DNA of 64,000 nucleotides from Rhodosalinus halophilus. Its GTDB lineage: Bacteria > Pseudomonadota > Alphaproteobacteria > Rhodobacterales > Rhodobacteraceae. The stretch spans positions 1-64,000 of the forward strand of contig NZ_QNTQ01000020.1 in NCBI RefSeq assembly GCF_003298775.1, written 5' to 3'. Below, one piece after another: positions 16,147 through 24,358 of this stretch. The translations under genes were made by a program, and so were the position numbers. The notes under the pieces were generated by a model, which saw only the letters and a program-made list of their open reading frames with translations, searched no databases and was not told the DNA's origin. The number at the start of each line of letters is the position of its first letter. Position 1 is the stretch's first letter.

Positions 16147-17671
16147 CCTGAGCTATGACCGATTCTGGGTGACGCGGCCTGATCAGGCGGCGCGGGTTTC
16201 GGTGTCGCGGGCTGCGACGCCGTCGGTGAATGTGACGCCTTCGATGACCTGAGGCACCCGGTTCGCGCCCTTCAGGCGGCGCCACGTCTTCGCGGTGGCC
16301 TGAACGAGCTTGAAGACCATGAGCATCGCCGTCTTCTGCGAGAGCGCGCCCTTGGTCCGGACGGTCCGGTGCCGAACGGTGGCGAAGACGCTCTCGATGG
16401 GGTTGCCGGTGCGGAGGTGGTCCCAGTGGTCGGCGGGGAAGTCGAAGAACGCCAGCAATGCCTCCCGGTCCTTCGTCAGGCAGATCACGGCCTTGTCGTA
16501 CTTGGTCCCGTATTTCTCGGTGAAGGTGTCCATGGCGGCCTCGGCCGTGGCGCGGGTCTCGGCCTGCCAGATCTCGCGCAGATCGGTCTTCACCGCCGGA
16601 TGCATGGATTTCGGGAACTTGTTCAGGACGTTCGTGGTCTTGTGCACCCAGCAACGCTGGTGACGCGTGCCGGGAAAGACCTCGTCGAGCGCCTTCCAAA
16701 AGCCCATGGCCCCGTCGCCGACGGCGATCTCGGGCGGCACCTTCAGGCCGCGGGCCTTGATGTCGACCAGCAGCTCGCGCCAGCGTCTCGCGCGCTCTCG
16801 CGTACGCCGACCTGGAAGCCGACGAGCTCCTTCTTCCCCTCAGGGGGTGAGGCGGGACCGTGGCCGCCGATGCGGCCGCGTAAGCCCGCCGAACCCGAGA
16901 ATGACCAGCCTGCACTCGGCCTGGGCCTCCATGCGGGCCTGCAGGTAGACGGTCGCCAATGTGGGCGCCACTGGTTCGAGCCCCATTGGCGACGGCCCAG
17001 ATGTAGACGTATCGCCGCGCAGAGAGGTCGCGGCGCTGCCAGCGGTCGTATTCCTTCTGCCACTCGCCGGTCAGGCGCGAAATGACGTTCGGCGACAGGT
17101 TCGGCGCATCGGCGCCGAGGATCGCAGAGAGGTTCGGCCCCTCTCTCGGACGGGTCGCGTTCGGTGCCTCACCCAGGAAGTCCCCGGTGGAGATCCCGCG
17201 CAGGTAGAGCACCGGCAGCAGGGCATCGAGGCTCTTCGAGCGCCGCGCCCAGCGGGGCAGGATGCCGGAGCTGAAGCGGATCTTTCTCTCGGCCGGCACG
17301 CCCTCGGCGCGATCCCGGACCTTCGGGCGGCGCACCTCGAGCGCGCCGATCCCGGTCTGGACGCTGCGCTCCGTCCGGCCCGTACCCGTGCCGCACGACC
17401 CGCTGGCGCCCGTCGGGCAGGGTCTCCTCGGCATGTTGCGCGACGAAGGCATCGGCCTCGGCCCGCAGCGCCGCAGCCAGCATGCGCCGCGCGCCTTCAC
17501 GCGCGATCTCGGTCAGCGGGTCTTCCACGGATCCGGGCTGGTGAAGCGGGGTGATCGTGGTATCGTCGTCCATGGCGTATCGCTCCTTCGGGAGGGTCTG
17601 GCAGGTTTCAGCACCCGCCACGATACGCCGCCTTCTCAGGCCCCATCACCCATTTTCGAGCATAGCTCAGG
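16147..17671 (-). mobile_element. IS256-family insertion sequence, complete ends, decayed transposase
   Basis: The element is about 1,525 bp. Its ends are inverted repeats: CCTGAGCTATG then CGA, TGGGTGA and GGCCTGA match between the left end (16147-16180) and the complement of the right end (17638-17671). No clear 8-9 bp target duplication was seen (left flank GAGGCAACC, right flank CTTTGGACA). This suggests a deletion next to the element, consistent with the missing first part of cas1 and cas9 on its left side. Confidence 0.8.
16183..17573 (-). pseudogene. IS256-family transposase with several frameshifts
   Basis: Transposase blocks appear in order but in different frames: DDDTTITPLHQPGSVEDPL from the ATG at 17573, ERSVQTGIGALEVRRPKVRD, then LYLRGISTGDFLGE and YDRWQRRDLSARRYVYIW. 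KKELVGFQVGVRES follows and finally PPEIAVGDGAMGFWKALDEV to the end. Shifts are needed near 17390, 16970, 16850 and 16780. The frame breaks just after YVYIW, where the first catalytic Asp is expected; the GDGAMGFW Asp and a downstream Glu (GNPIESVF) remain. It cannot move on its own product. Confidence 0.8.
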
Positions 17672-18225
17672 CTTTGGACAGGATCGGCCAACCCTCGGAA
17701 CGCTTGCGAAGGCTTTTGACTGCGGTTCGCTCGGGCGACCCGGACAATCGCGAAGCGCAGGCGGCACAAGCCTATTGGCCCCTCATGATGGGACGGGATT
17801 TCCGGCGCGACCGCGGAGCGGATGGCGCCAACGCGATGCTCAACTACGGGTACGCCGTGCTTCGCGCCGCAACCGTCCGCGCCATCGTCTCCGCCGGTCT
17901 GCACCCTTCGCTGTCGGTCCATCATCGCTCAGGCGGCGATGCGCTGGCGCTGGCCGATGATCTCATGGAGCCGTTCCGCTCGACGGTGGACCTGATCGTC
18001 CACCGCCTCAGGGCAGAGGGGCGCGCCTGTGTGGAGGACGCCCGCGAGGACCTTGTCGCGTGCCTCTCGGCCGATTTCCCGACCCGAAACGGGGCTACGC
18101 CACTCTCACAGGTTCTTGTCCGCCTTGCGCAAAGCCTCGCGCGGTCCTTCCTCGATCGCAAGCTGAAGCTGGATTTCCCATCCCGGCCGCTGCCGGACGT
18201 AGTGGGCGAGACCGAGCATGCCTGA
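17672..18225 (+). pseudogene. cas1: Cas1 (type II) C-terminal domain, N-terminus removed by IS256
   Basis: Directly after the IS end the frame reads the catalytic helical domain of Cas1, the spacer-integration nuclease: DNREAQAAQAYWP, FRRDRGADGANAMLNYGYAV, GLHPSLSVHHRS and LADDLMEPFR. These supply the expected Glu, His and acidic metal ligands. About 100-110 residues of the N-terminal beta-domain and the start codon are missing. The upstream 120 bp of frame are IS sequence. The stop overlaps the cas2 start by 8 bp, as in intact operons. The Cas1 dimer interface needs the lost domain, so adaptation should be dead. Confidence 0.85.
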
Positions 18226-18565
18226 ACGCTACAAGCAACTGTCAGGATATCGGGTTATGTGGGTCTGGGTTCTCTTCGATCTCCCCGTCGGCACCAAGGC
18301 AGAACGCAAGCGCGCCACGCGGTTTCGAAATGATCTTCTCGATCTGGGCTTCGAGATGGTCCAGTTCTCGGTGTATCTTCGCCATGCGTGGAGTCGCGAG
18401 AAGGCGGAATCCTTCGCGCAACAGGTTGGGGGCTGCGTTCCGGAGGCGGGCCATGTGCAAGTGCTCTTCTTTACAGACAAGCAATATGCGCAAAGCCAAG
18501 TCTTTCGCGGGCGGACCAGACCGGCGAAACCCGACGAAAAACCGCGCCAACTGGCCCTGTTTTGA
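18218..18565 (+). CDS. cas2: CRISPR-associated endoribonuclease Cas2 (type II)
   Basis: This 115-residue Cas2 has the ferredoxin fold. The first strand VWVLFDLPVGTKAERKRATR holds the conserved Asp, followed by LLDLGFEMVQFSVYLRHAW and VQVLFFTDKQYAQSQ. In type II systems Cas2 bridges two Cas1 dimers during spacer capture. The length and the C-terminal RQLALF tail are typical. The reading frame is intact although its partner cas1 is truncated, and transcription may depend on a promoter in the IS end. The CRISPR array begins 72 bp downstream. Confidence 0.9.
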   Translation: MPERYKQLSGYRVMWVWVLFDLPVGTKAERKRATRFRNDLLDLGFEMVQFSVYLRHAWSREKAESFAQQVGGCVPEAGHVQVLFFTDKQYAQSQVFRGRTRPAKPDEKPRQLALF

Positions 18566-18601
18566 TGGCCCTGCGCTCGATTCCCGGCAGCAGGAATCAA
18601 G

Positions 18602-18637
18602 AAAAAGCCCCGCGCAACAAGAGGTTGCGCGGGGCTT
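18602..18637 (-). terminator. Strong rho-independent terminator at the cas2-proximal end of the array
   Basis: A perfect 14-bp inverted repeat (18605-18618 with 18624-18637, loop of 5) abuts the first repeat. On the minus strand it is followed by five T residues (18602-18606). It would end transcripts running through the array toward cas2. On the plus strand no T-run follows. Confidence 0.75.
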
Positions 18638-18872
18638 ATCCTAGCAGAAGAAGCGGCGTGGCCAAACCCGGACGCGTACGCCTGCCGGCGCGCGAGATGC
18701 GGGATCCTAGCATAAGAAGCGGCGTGGCCAAACCCGGACTTCTACGCGAAGCAGGTGAACACCGCCGACGATCCTAGCAGAAGAAGCGGCGTGGCCAAAC
18801 CCGGACGTGGTAGCCATCAGGCCGTCGGTGTTGCCTATCCTAGCAGAAGAAGCGGCGTGGCCAAACCCGAGC
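18638..18872 (-). CRISPR. Type II-C CRISPR array, four repeats and three spacers
   Basis: Repeats of 36 bp lie at 18638-18673, 18704-18739, 18771-18806 and 18837-18872, with spacers of 30, 31 and 30 bp. The first and third are identical, the second has one change, and the fourth has two changes at its right end. The repeat reads from ATCCTAGCAG to AACCCGGAC on the plus strand. On the minus strand it ends in TGCTAGGAT, an extended -10 box placed like the TGCTACAAT of Neisseria II-C repeats. Minus-strand transcription toward cas2 is therefore proposed. No cas9 or tracrRNA was found in the window. Confidence 0.9.
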
Positions 18873-19154
18873 CCGGATTGCCGTTACATCGCCCACCGCT
18901 GGATGCATTGTCCTACAATCACCCAGCCATGGCCTGAGAACTTCCGAACCCGGTCGCGGCAGATTCAAATGCCACTCCAGTCCAAGCAATTTCAAAAACT
19001 TGAATTTCCTAAATCTCTACATGGGCTTATGACCTATTCACTAAATCGGCGCAGTCACGAGGTCCGGAGAATACCGGCCCTGAGAGACCGCTTTCGGGCC
19101 TCCTAGCGCCGGGGCCGGTGCTCAGCCCCACCCGCATAACCCTTGAATATAACA
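18873..19154. other. AT-richer stretch flanking the array, no gene
   Basis: This is the most AT-rich part of the island (about 18965-19060), with a small inverted repeat TTCAA-AAAC-TTGAA. It could be a CRISPR leader or an upstream region for minus-strand array transcription, or simply island edge. No anti-repeat able to pair with the CRISPR repeat was recognised here. Confidence 0.35.
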
Positions 19155-19155
19155 G

Positions 19156-19177
19156 AAAAATCCGGCCGCAGCCGGAT
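19156..19177 (-). terminator. Terminator of the tRNA-Ser gene
   Basis: The hairpin ATCCGGC-CGCA-GCCGGAT (19160-19177) is followed on the minus strand by five T residues (19156-19160). It lies 27 bp after the tRNA CCA end. Confidence 0.75.
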
Positions 19178-19210
19178 CGGGAGCACGCTTTCGCGGGGAC
19201 AAGTGGCGGA
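19175..19210. repeat. Right copy of the 36-bp direct repeat at the tRNA-Ser 3' end
   Basis: This copy runs from the edge of the tRNA terminator through the CCA end into the acceptor stem of the tRNA-Ser. It pairs with bases 1-36 (31/36 identical). Integration sites of tyrosine recombinases typically overlap the tRNA 3' end like this. Confidence 0.5.
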
Positions 19211-19293
19211 CAGGGTGGGATTCGAACCCACGAGACGCGTTAACGCCTACCGGTTTTCGAAACCGGCGCCTTCGACCACTCGGCCACCTGTCC
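19204..19293 (-). tRNA. tRNA-Ser, anticodon CGA
   Basis: This 90-nt class II tRNA has the acceptor stem GGACAG/CTGTCC, an encoded CCA, anticodon loop TTCGAAA within the CCGGT/ACCGG stem, a long variable arm, and T-loop TTCGAAT in a GTGGG/CCCAC stem. It reads UCG codons. Its 3' end faces the accessory region to the left, a common attachment arrangement. Confidence 0.95.
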
Positions 19294-19547
19294 GTCCGGC
19301 CTCGCCCGTGCGGGCCGGGCGAAGGGGGGTGCGGATCGTCGTTCGGGGCTTCGTGCGCCCGCGGTGATTGCGGCGCACGGCCCGGATGCGCGCCCGGTCT
19401 GCCCGTGCCGCTCCGCTGGTCTGCGGCGCGGTCTAGCGAAGCAGCCGTGTGCGCGCAACCGGATTCTGGGGCGCCCGCGCCGGCGGGGGCCTTGGAAAGC
19501 GGCCGGGACGCGCCTAGTCTCGGGGAGACGCCGAGGGAGGGTCCGTC

Positions 19548-20375
19548 ATGTTCCTGCGCGCCTGCGCCACCGTTCTCGCGCTCGCGTCGGGCGTCCTCTC
19601 GGCCGAGCGTGCCGCGGCCCAGCCGGACGGCCTGACGCGCCTGGTCGAGTTGATCGGGCTGCCCGAGATCGTGCAGGTGATGCGCGAGGAGGGGGTCGAC
19701 TACGGCGCGACGCTCGCCGAGGAGATGCTGCCCGCCGGCGCCTCGGGCCAGTGGGAGCGCACCGTCTCGCGCATCTACGATCCCGCCCGGATGGCGGCCA
19801 CGGTGCGCGACGGTTTCGTCGCGGCGATGGAGGATGTGGATCCCGGGCCGCTGATCGCCTTCTTCGACACCGAGGCGGGGCAGCGGCTCGTGGCGCTGGA
19901 GGTGAGCGCGCGGCGCGCGATGATGGACGAGGACGTCGAAGCGGCGGCGCGCGAGGATTATCTCGCCCGCGCGGCCGATCCGGACGAGACCTTCCGGCTG
20001 GTGCGCGATTTCGTGCAGGCCAACGATCTGGTCGAGGCGAACGTCGTGGGCGCGCTCAACTCGAACTTCGCCTTCTACCGCGGGCTGGCCGACGGTGGCG
20101 CGCTCGAGATGACCGAGGGCGAGATGCTCGCCGACGTCTGGGCGCAGGAGGAAGAGACCCGCGCCGACACGCGCGAGTGGCTCTACGGCTTCCTTCTCAT
20201 GGCCTACGATCCCGTCTCCGCCGAGGTGCTGCAGCGCTACGTGACGCTTTCGGAGACCGAGGCGGGCCGGGCGATGAACCGCGCGCTCTTTGCGGGCTTC
20301 GACCGGATGTATGCCGAGATCTCCTATGCGCTGGGCCTCGCCATCGCGCGGGAGATGCAGGCGACGGAGCTCTGA
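19548..20375 (+). CDS. Exported DUF2059-family protein
   Basis: This 275-residue protein has a signal peptide (LRACATVLALASGVLSAERAAAQ). Two all-helical DUF2059-type segments follow, with hallmark stretches such as LVELIGLPEIVQVMREEG and YVTLSETEAGRAMNRALFAG. The family is periplasmic and of unknown function. The gene sits between tRNA-Ser and rplU, an arrangement I associate with Rhodobacterales. The ATG at 19548 follows GGGAGGG. It has its own transcription unit, since a promoter for rplU lies right after its stop. Confidence 0.8.
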   Translation: MFLRACATVLALASGVLSAERAAAQPDGLTRLVELIGLPEIVQVMREEGVDYGATLAEEMLPAGASGQWERTVSRIYDPARMAATVRDGFVAAMEDVDPGPLIAFFDTEAGQRLVALEVSARRAMMDEDVEAAAREDYLARAADPDETFRLVRDFVQANDLVEANVVGALNSNFAFYRGLADGGALEMTEGEMLADVWAQEEETRADTREWLYGFLLMAYDPVSAEVLQRYVTLSETEAGRAMNRALFAGFDRMYAEISYALGLAIAREMQATEL

Positions 20376-20382
20376 TGCGGGC

Positions 20383-20411
20383 TTGACATCGCGCCGCGCG
20401 CGCCCGATAAG
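20383..20411 (+). promoter_or_regulatory. Promoter of the rplU-rpmA operon
   Basis: TTGACA (20383-20388) and GATAAG (20406-20411) are separated by exactly 17 bp, close to the housekeeping sigma-70 consensus. They lie about 150 bp before rplU, leaving a long 5' leader. Confidence 0.65.
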
Positions 20412-20563
20412 CGCGCATCTCGGGCGGGGTCGTCAGGCCGCGCCCGTTTCGTTGTAAACGTCGCCCCCCTCGCGGGGCGCGCTGTCCGCAGGCGGCCGGA
20501 ACGCCGGCCATGAACGCCCGCAAGGCGGGGGCCGCAGGACGCGGGGAAAAAGGGAAGACGCGC

Positions 20564-21211
20564 ATGTTCGCGGTCATGAAGACTGGCGGTAAGCAGTACC
20601 GGGTGGCGCCCGGCGACACACTGGAGATCGAGAAGCTCGCGGCCGAGGCCGGCGAAACCGTGCAGTTCAACGATGTGCTGATGCTGGGCGGATCGAACCC
20701 GGTGGTCGGCGCGCCCTTCGTCGAGGGCGCCGCGGTGCAGGCCGAGGTTCTGGGCCAGATCAAGGGCGAGAAGGTGATCCATTTCGTCCGCCGCCGGCGC
20801 AAGCACTCGTCCAAGCGCACAAAGGGCCATCGCCAGCAGCTGACGCTCGTCAAGGTGACGGAGATCCTGGAGAAGGGCGCGGACAGCTCGGGCGTCAAGG
20901 CCGCCGTGGGTGCGGGCAAGGCGCCGCGCACCGCGGAAGCCAACGCGCCGGCGAAATCCGCGGCCGCGACGAAATCCGCGCCCGCCAAAGCCGCGCCCGC
21001 GGCGGGCGGCGACGATCTGACCAAGCTGTCGGGCGTCGGCCCGAAACTGGCCGAGAAGCTGCAATCGGCGGGCGTGACCAGCTTCGCGCAGATCGCGGGC
21101 TGGACCGAAGAGGACGTCGCGAAGATGGACGAGGCGCTCTCGTTCAAGGGCCGTATCGAGCGCGAGGGCTGGGTCGAACAGGCCAAGGCGCTCGCGGCAG
21201 AGAAGGAGTAA
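20564..21211 (+). CDS. rplU: 50S ribosomal protein L21 with helix-hairpin-helix extension
   Basis: The first ~103 residues are L21 (MFAVMKTGGKQYRVAPGD, then IHFVRRRRKHSSKRTKGHRQ), which binds 23S rRNA in the large subunit. After an Ala/Lys-rich linker (about 117-147) comes a C-terminal helix-hairpin-helix module (LTKLSGVGPKLAEKLQSAGV). The total is 215 residues, about twice the usual bacterial L21. Such tails occur in alphaproteobacterial L21 and may add RNA or DNA contacts. The ATG at 20564 is preferred over the in-frame 20510 because the L21 fold begins there. rpmA follows after 6 bp. Confidence 0.95.
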   Translation: MFAVMKTGGKQYRVAPGDTLEIEKLAAEAGETVQFNDVLMLGGSNPVVGAPFVEGAAVQAEVLGQIKGEKVIHFVRRRRKHSSKRTKGHRQQLTLVKVTEILEKGADSSGVKAAVGAGKAPRTAEANAPAKSAAATKSAPAKAAPAAGGDDLTKLSGVGPKLAEKLQSAGVTSFAQIAGWTEEDVAKMDEALSFKGRIEREGWVEQAKALAAEKE

Positions 21212-21217
21212 GGGCAT

Positions 21218-21487
21218 ATGGCACACAAGAAAGCAGGCGGCTCGTCGCGCAACGGCCGCGACTCCGAGGGCCGGCGCCTTGGCGTCAAGCTCTTCGGCGG
21301 ACAGGAGGCACGCCCCGGCAACATCATCCTGCGTCAGCGCGGCAACAAGTGGTGGCCGGGCGAGGGCGTGGGCCAGGGCAAGGATCACACGATCTTCGCC
21401 ACCGCCGAGGGGCGCGTGACCTTCCACAAGGGGTTCAAGGGCCGCACCTTCGTATCCGTCAAACCCGTGGCGGAGGCCGCCGAGTAA
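21218..21487 (+). CDS. rpmA: 50S ribosomal protein L27
   Basis: This 89-residue L27 begins [20 protein letters not shown], the flexible N-terminal arm that reaches the peptidyl-transferase centre. No Firmicute-type cleavable leader is present. [20 protein letters not shown] completes the core. It is the second gene of the rplU operon, preceded by AAGGAGTAAGGGC. Confidence 0.97.
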   Translation: MAHKKAGGSSRNGRDSEGRRLGVKLFGGQEARPGNIILRQRGNKWWPGEGVGQGKDHTIFATAEGRVTFHKGFKGRTFVSVKPVAEAAE

Positions 21488-21515
21488 GCCGTTCCCGACA
21501 TGTCGACGCAATGAA

Positions 21516-21542
21516 TGGGGGATCGGCGAGGCCGGTCCCCCA
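21516..21542 (+). terminator. Hairpin after rpmA, possible terminator
   Basis: The inverted repeat TGGGGGA/TCCCCCA with a CGG/CCG inner pair lies 28 bp after the rpmA stop. There is no T-run, so intrinsic termination is doubtful. Confidence 0.3.
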
Positions 21543-21584
21543 CATGCTTTGGGGCAGGCGTCGCCTGTCCATGGGAGGAGAAGC

Positions 21585-22124
21585 ATGACCGTCCAGATGG
21601 TTCGCGCGCAGCCTGTCATCGAGACCGCGCGCCTCGACCTGCGCCCGCTGTCGCCCTCGGATGCGGGGCTGATCGAGCTCTACGCCGGGGATCTGCGCGT
21701 GGCGCGCATGACGCGGTCGATACCGCACCCCATGCCGCCCGGCGCGGTCGAGGCCTTCATCGCCCGCTCGCTTTCGGACGAGCGGGACGAGGATGTCTGG
21801 GTCATGGACGCCACCCGGCACGGCGGCCCCGAACTGATGGGCGTCATCGGGCTCAAGCGCATGGATCGCGACCAGTCCGAACTGGGATACTGGGTCGGTC
21901 CGGCCTTCTGGAACACGGGCTTCGCGCAGGAGGCGGTGCGCGCCCTGGTCGCCGCCAACCCGCTCAGGCAGACGGCGATGTTCGCCTCGGTGTTCCAGGA
22001 CAACCCCGCCTCCGCGCGGGTTCTGACGCAATGCGGCTTCGCCTATCTCGGCGATGCCGAGGGGTATTCGGTCGCCCGCGCGGCCAAGGTTCCGACCTGG
22101 ACCTATACCCGCAAACTGGATTGA
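21585..22124 (+). CDS. GNAT-family N-acetyltransferase (RimJ/RimL type)
   Basis: This 179-residue acetyltransferase opens with the RimJ/RimL-like pattern IETARLDLRPLSPSDAG. Its acetyl-CoA site region reads GYWVGPAFWNTGFAQEAVRA, and NPASARVLTQCGFAYLG closes the fold. The likely substrate is a protein N-terminus or small amine; it is not known. GGAGGAG precedes the ATG at 21585. The gene lies between rpmA and obgE, an order I associate with Rhodobacterales. Confidence 0.85.
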   Translation: MTVQMVRAQPVIETARLDLRPLSPSDAGLIELYAGDLRVARMTRSIPHPMPPGAVEAFIARSLSDERDEDVWVMDATRHGGPELMGVIGLKRMDRDQSELGYWVGPAFWNTGFAQEAVRALVAANPLRQTAMFASVFQDNPASARVLTQCGFAYLGDAEGYSVARAAKVPTWTYTRKLD

Positions 22125-22179
22125 GCCCGCCCGCGCGCCGCGCTAGAGCGCGCGGGACGGCTGAGGAGGCCGCGCGCGC

Positions 22180-23217
22180 ATGAAGTTCCTCGATCTCGCC
22201 AAGGTGCATATCCGCTCGGGCTCGGGCGGCGCGGGTGCCGTGAGCTTCCGCCGGGAGAAGTTCGTCGAGTTCGGCGGGCCGGACGGTGGCGACGGCGGCC
22301 GGGGCGGCGACGTCTGGGCCGAAGCGGTCGATGGGCTCAACACGCTGATCGACTTCCGCTATCAGCAGCATTTCTTCGCGAAGAACGGCCGCGCCGGCAT
22401 GGGCAAGGCGCGCACCGGCGCGGACGGCGCGGGCGTCACGCTGCGGGTGCCCGTGGGCACCGAGATCCTCGAGGAGGATCAGGAGACCGTGATCGCGGAT
22501 CTCACCGAGGTGGGGCAGCGCGTCCTGCTCGCCCGGGGCGGCAACGGCGGCTGGGGCAACCTGCACTTCAAGACCTCCACCAACCAGGCGCCGCGCCGCG
22601 CCAATCCGGGCCAGGAAGGGGTGGAGCGCACGCTCTGGCTGCGGCTCAAGCTCATCGCCGACGTGGGGCTTCTGGGCCTGCCCAACGCGGGCAAATCCAC
22701 CTTCCTGGCCGCCACGTCGAACGCGCGGCCGAAGATCGCGGATTATCCCTTCACCACCCTGCATCCGAACCTCGGGGTCGTGGGCGTGGACGGACACGAG
22801 TTCGTGGTCGCCGACATTCCGGGACTCATCGAGGGCGCGCACGAGGGCCGCGGCATCGGCGACCGTTTCCTGGGCCACGTCGAGCGCTGCGCGGTGCTGC
22901 TGCATCTGGTGGACGGCACGTCTGACACAATCGCCGAGGACTGGCGGACGGTGATCCGCGAGCTCGAACTCTACGGCGGCCATCTCAACGACAAGCCGCG
23001 GATCACCGCGCTCAACAAGGTCGACGCGCTGGACGCGGAGGCGCGCGCGGCGGCGGCGACGGAGTTGCGGGAGGCCTGCGGCGGCGAGGTCTTCGAGATA
23101 TCGGGGGTGAGCCGAGAAGGGCTGACCGAGGTGCTGCGCGCCCTGCGCGCCGAGATCGCGGCGGCGCGCGCCGCCGAGCGCGATGCCACCCAGGAGGAGG
23201 AACCGTGGCGTCCCTGA
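22180..23217 (+). CDS. obgE: GTPase ObgE/CgtA
   Basis: This 345-residue ribosome-assembly and stress GTPase has the N-terminal Gly-rich Obg fold ([18 protein letters not shown], residues 1-158). The G domain has GLPNAGKST (G1), DIPGLIEGA (G3) and NKVD (G4). It ends shortly after the G domain, so the C-terminal OCT domain of some homologues is absent, as is usual in alphaproteobacteria. Its stop overlaps the proB start by 13 bp. Confidence 0.96.
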   Translation: MKFLDLAKVHIRSGSGGAGAVSFRREKFVEFGGPDGGDGGRGGDVWAEAVDGLNTLIDFRYQQHFFAKNGRAGMGKARTGADGAGVTLRVPVGTEILEEDQETVIADLTEVGQRVLLARGGNGGWGNLHFKTSTNQAPRRANPGQEGVERTLWLRLKLIADVGLLGLPNAGKSTFLAATSNARPKIADYPFTTLHPNLGVVGVDGHEFVVADIPGLIEGAHEGRGIGDRFLGHVERCAVLLHLVDGTSDTIAEDWRTVIRELELYGGHLNDKPRITALNKVDALDAEARAAAATELREACGGEVFEISGVSREGLTEVLRALRAEIAAARAAERDATQEEEPWRP

Positions 23218-24311
23218 CCGGCGCGGCGCGCATCGTCGTCAAGATCGGCTCCGCCCTGCTCGTCGATCGCGCGACGGGCGGGTTGCGGCGCGACTGGCTG
23301 GACACGCTGGCGGCAGACGTCGCCCGGCTGAAGGGACAGGGCGCCGAGGTGGTGATCGTCTCATCGGGCTCCATCGCGCTGGGCCGTGGGGCTCTGGGCC
23401 TGGGGCAGGGGACGCTGCCGCTCGAGCAGAGCCAGGCGGCGGCCGCGGTGGGCCAGATCCGCCTCGCCCGCGCCTACGAGGAGGCGCTCGCGCCGCACGG
23501 CCTGACGGCGGCCCAGGTGCTCGTCACGCTCGAGGACAGCGCCGACCGCCGCCGTTATCTCAATTCGCGCGCGACGCTCGGCACGCTGCTCGCGCTCGGC
23601 GCGGTGCCGATCGTGAACGAGAACGACACCGTGGCCACCGACGAGATCCGCTACGGCGACAACGACCGCCTCGCCGCGCAGGTGGCGGTGACCGTGGGGG
23701 CCGACCGGCTGGTGCTGCTGTCCGACGTGGACGGGCTCTACACGGCGAATCCGCTCGCCGACCCGGAGGCCCGCCGCTTCGACGTGATCGAGGAGATCAC
23801 CCCCGAGATCGAGGCGATGGCCGGCGACGCCGGCAGCGGGCTCTCCAAGGGCGGCATGAAGACCAAGCTCATGGCCGCGCGCACGGCGATGGCGGCGGGC
23901 TGCGCGCTCGCGATCACGGCGGGCGCACGGGATCATCCGCTGCGCGCGCTGGAAGAGGGCGCGCCCGCCACCTGGTTCCTTCCCAATCTCGATCCGGCCT
24001 CGGCGCGCAAACGCTGGATCGCGGCGATGAAGCCGCGCGGCGAGCTCCGGGTGGACGCGGGTGCGGCCGACGCGCTCGCCCGCGGCAAGAGCCTGCTGCC
24101 GGCAGGGGTGGTCGCTGCGAGCGGCGCCTTCGGCCGCGGCGACCCCGTGGCGATCCTCGACCGGCAGGGGCGCAAGCTGGGGCAGGGGTTGTCGCGCTAC
24201 ACGGCTGACGAGGCGCGCGCCATCGCCGGGCACCGCTCCTCGGAGATCGAGGCGCTGCTGGGCTACCCCGGGCGCGCGGCGCTGATCCACCGTGACGATA
24301 TGGCGCTCTGA
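23205..24311 (+). CDS. proB: Glutamate 5-kinase
   Basis: ProB catalyses ATP-dependent phosphorylation of glutamate, the first step of proline synthesis, and is feedback-inhibited by proline in the family. The 368 residues form an amino-acid kinase domain ([49 protein letters not shown]) and a C-terminal PUA domain (about 270-360). Translation begins at GTG 23205 inside the end of obgE, so the two are coupled. proA follows after 47 bp. Confidence 0.96.
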   Translation: MASLTGAARIVVKIGSALLVDRATGGLRRDWLDTLAADVARLKGQGAEVVIVSSGSIALGRGALGLGQGTLPLEQSQAAAAVGQIRLARAYEEALAPHGLTAAQVLVTLEDSADRRRYLNSRATLGTLLALGAVPIVNENDTVATDEIRYGDNDRLAAQVAVTVGADRLVLLSDVDGLYTANPLADPEARRFDVIEEITPEIEAMAGDAGSGLSKGGMKTKLMAARTAMAAGCALAITAGARDHPLRALEEGAPATWFLPNLDPASARKRWIAAMKPRGELRVDAGAADALARGKSLLPAGVVAASGAFGRGDPVAILDRQGRKLGQGLSRYTADEARAIAGHRSSEIEALLGYPGRAALIHRDDMAL

Positions 24312-24358
24312 CCCCGATATGGGGTATGGAGGACGGGCCCGAGACAGGAGGCAGCCCC

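Noticed and set aside
18388-18937. Short plus-strand frames with repeated RRSGVAKPG peptides
   Set aside because: They are translations of the CRISPR repeats, not genes.
18873-19154. A tracrRNA for the II-C array
   Set aside because: No stretch able to pair with the repeat beyond a few bases was found here or next to cas2; it was probably lost with cas9.
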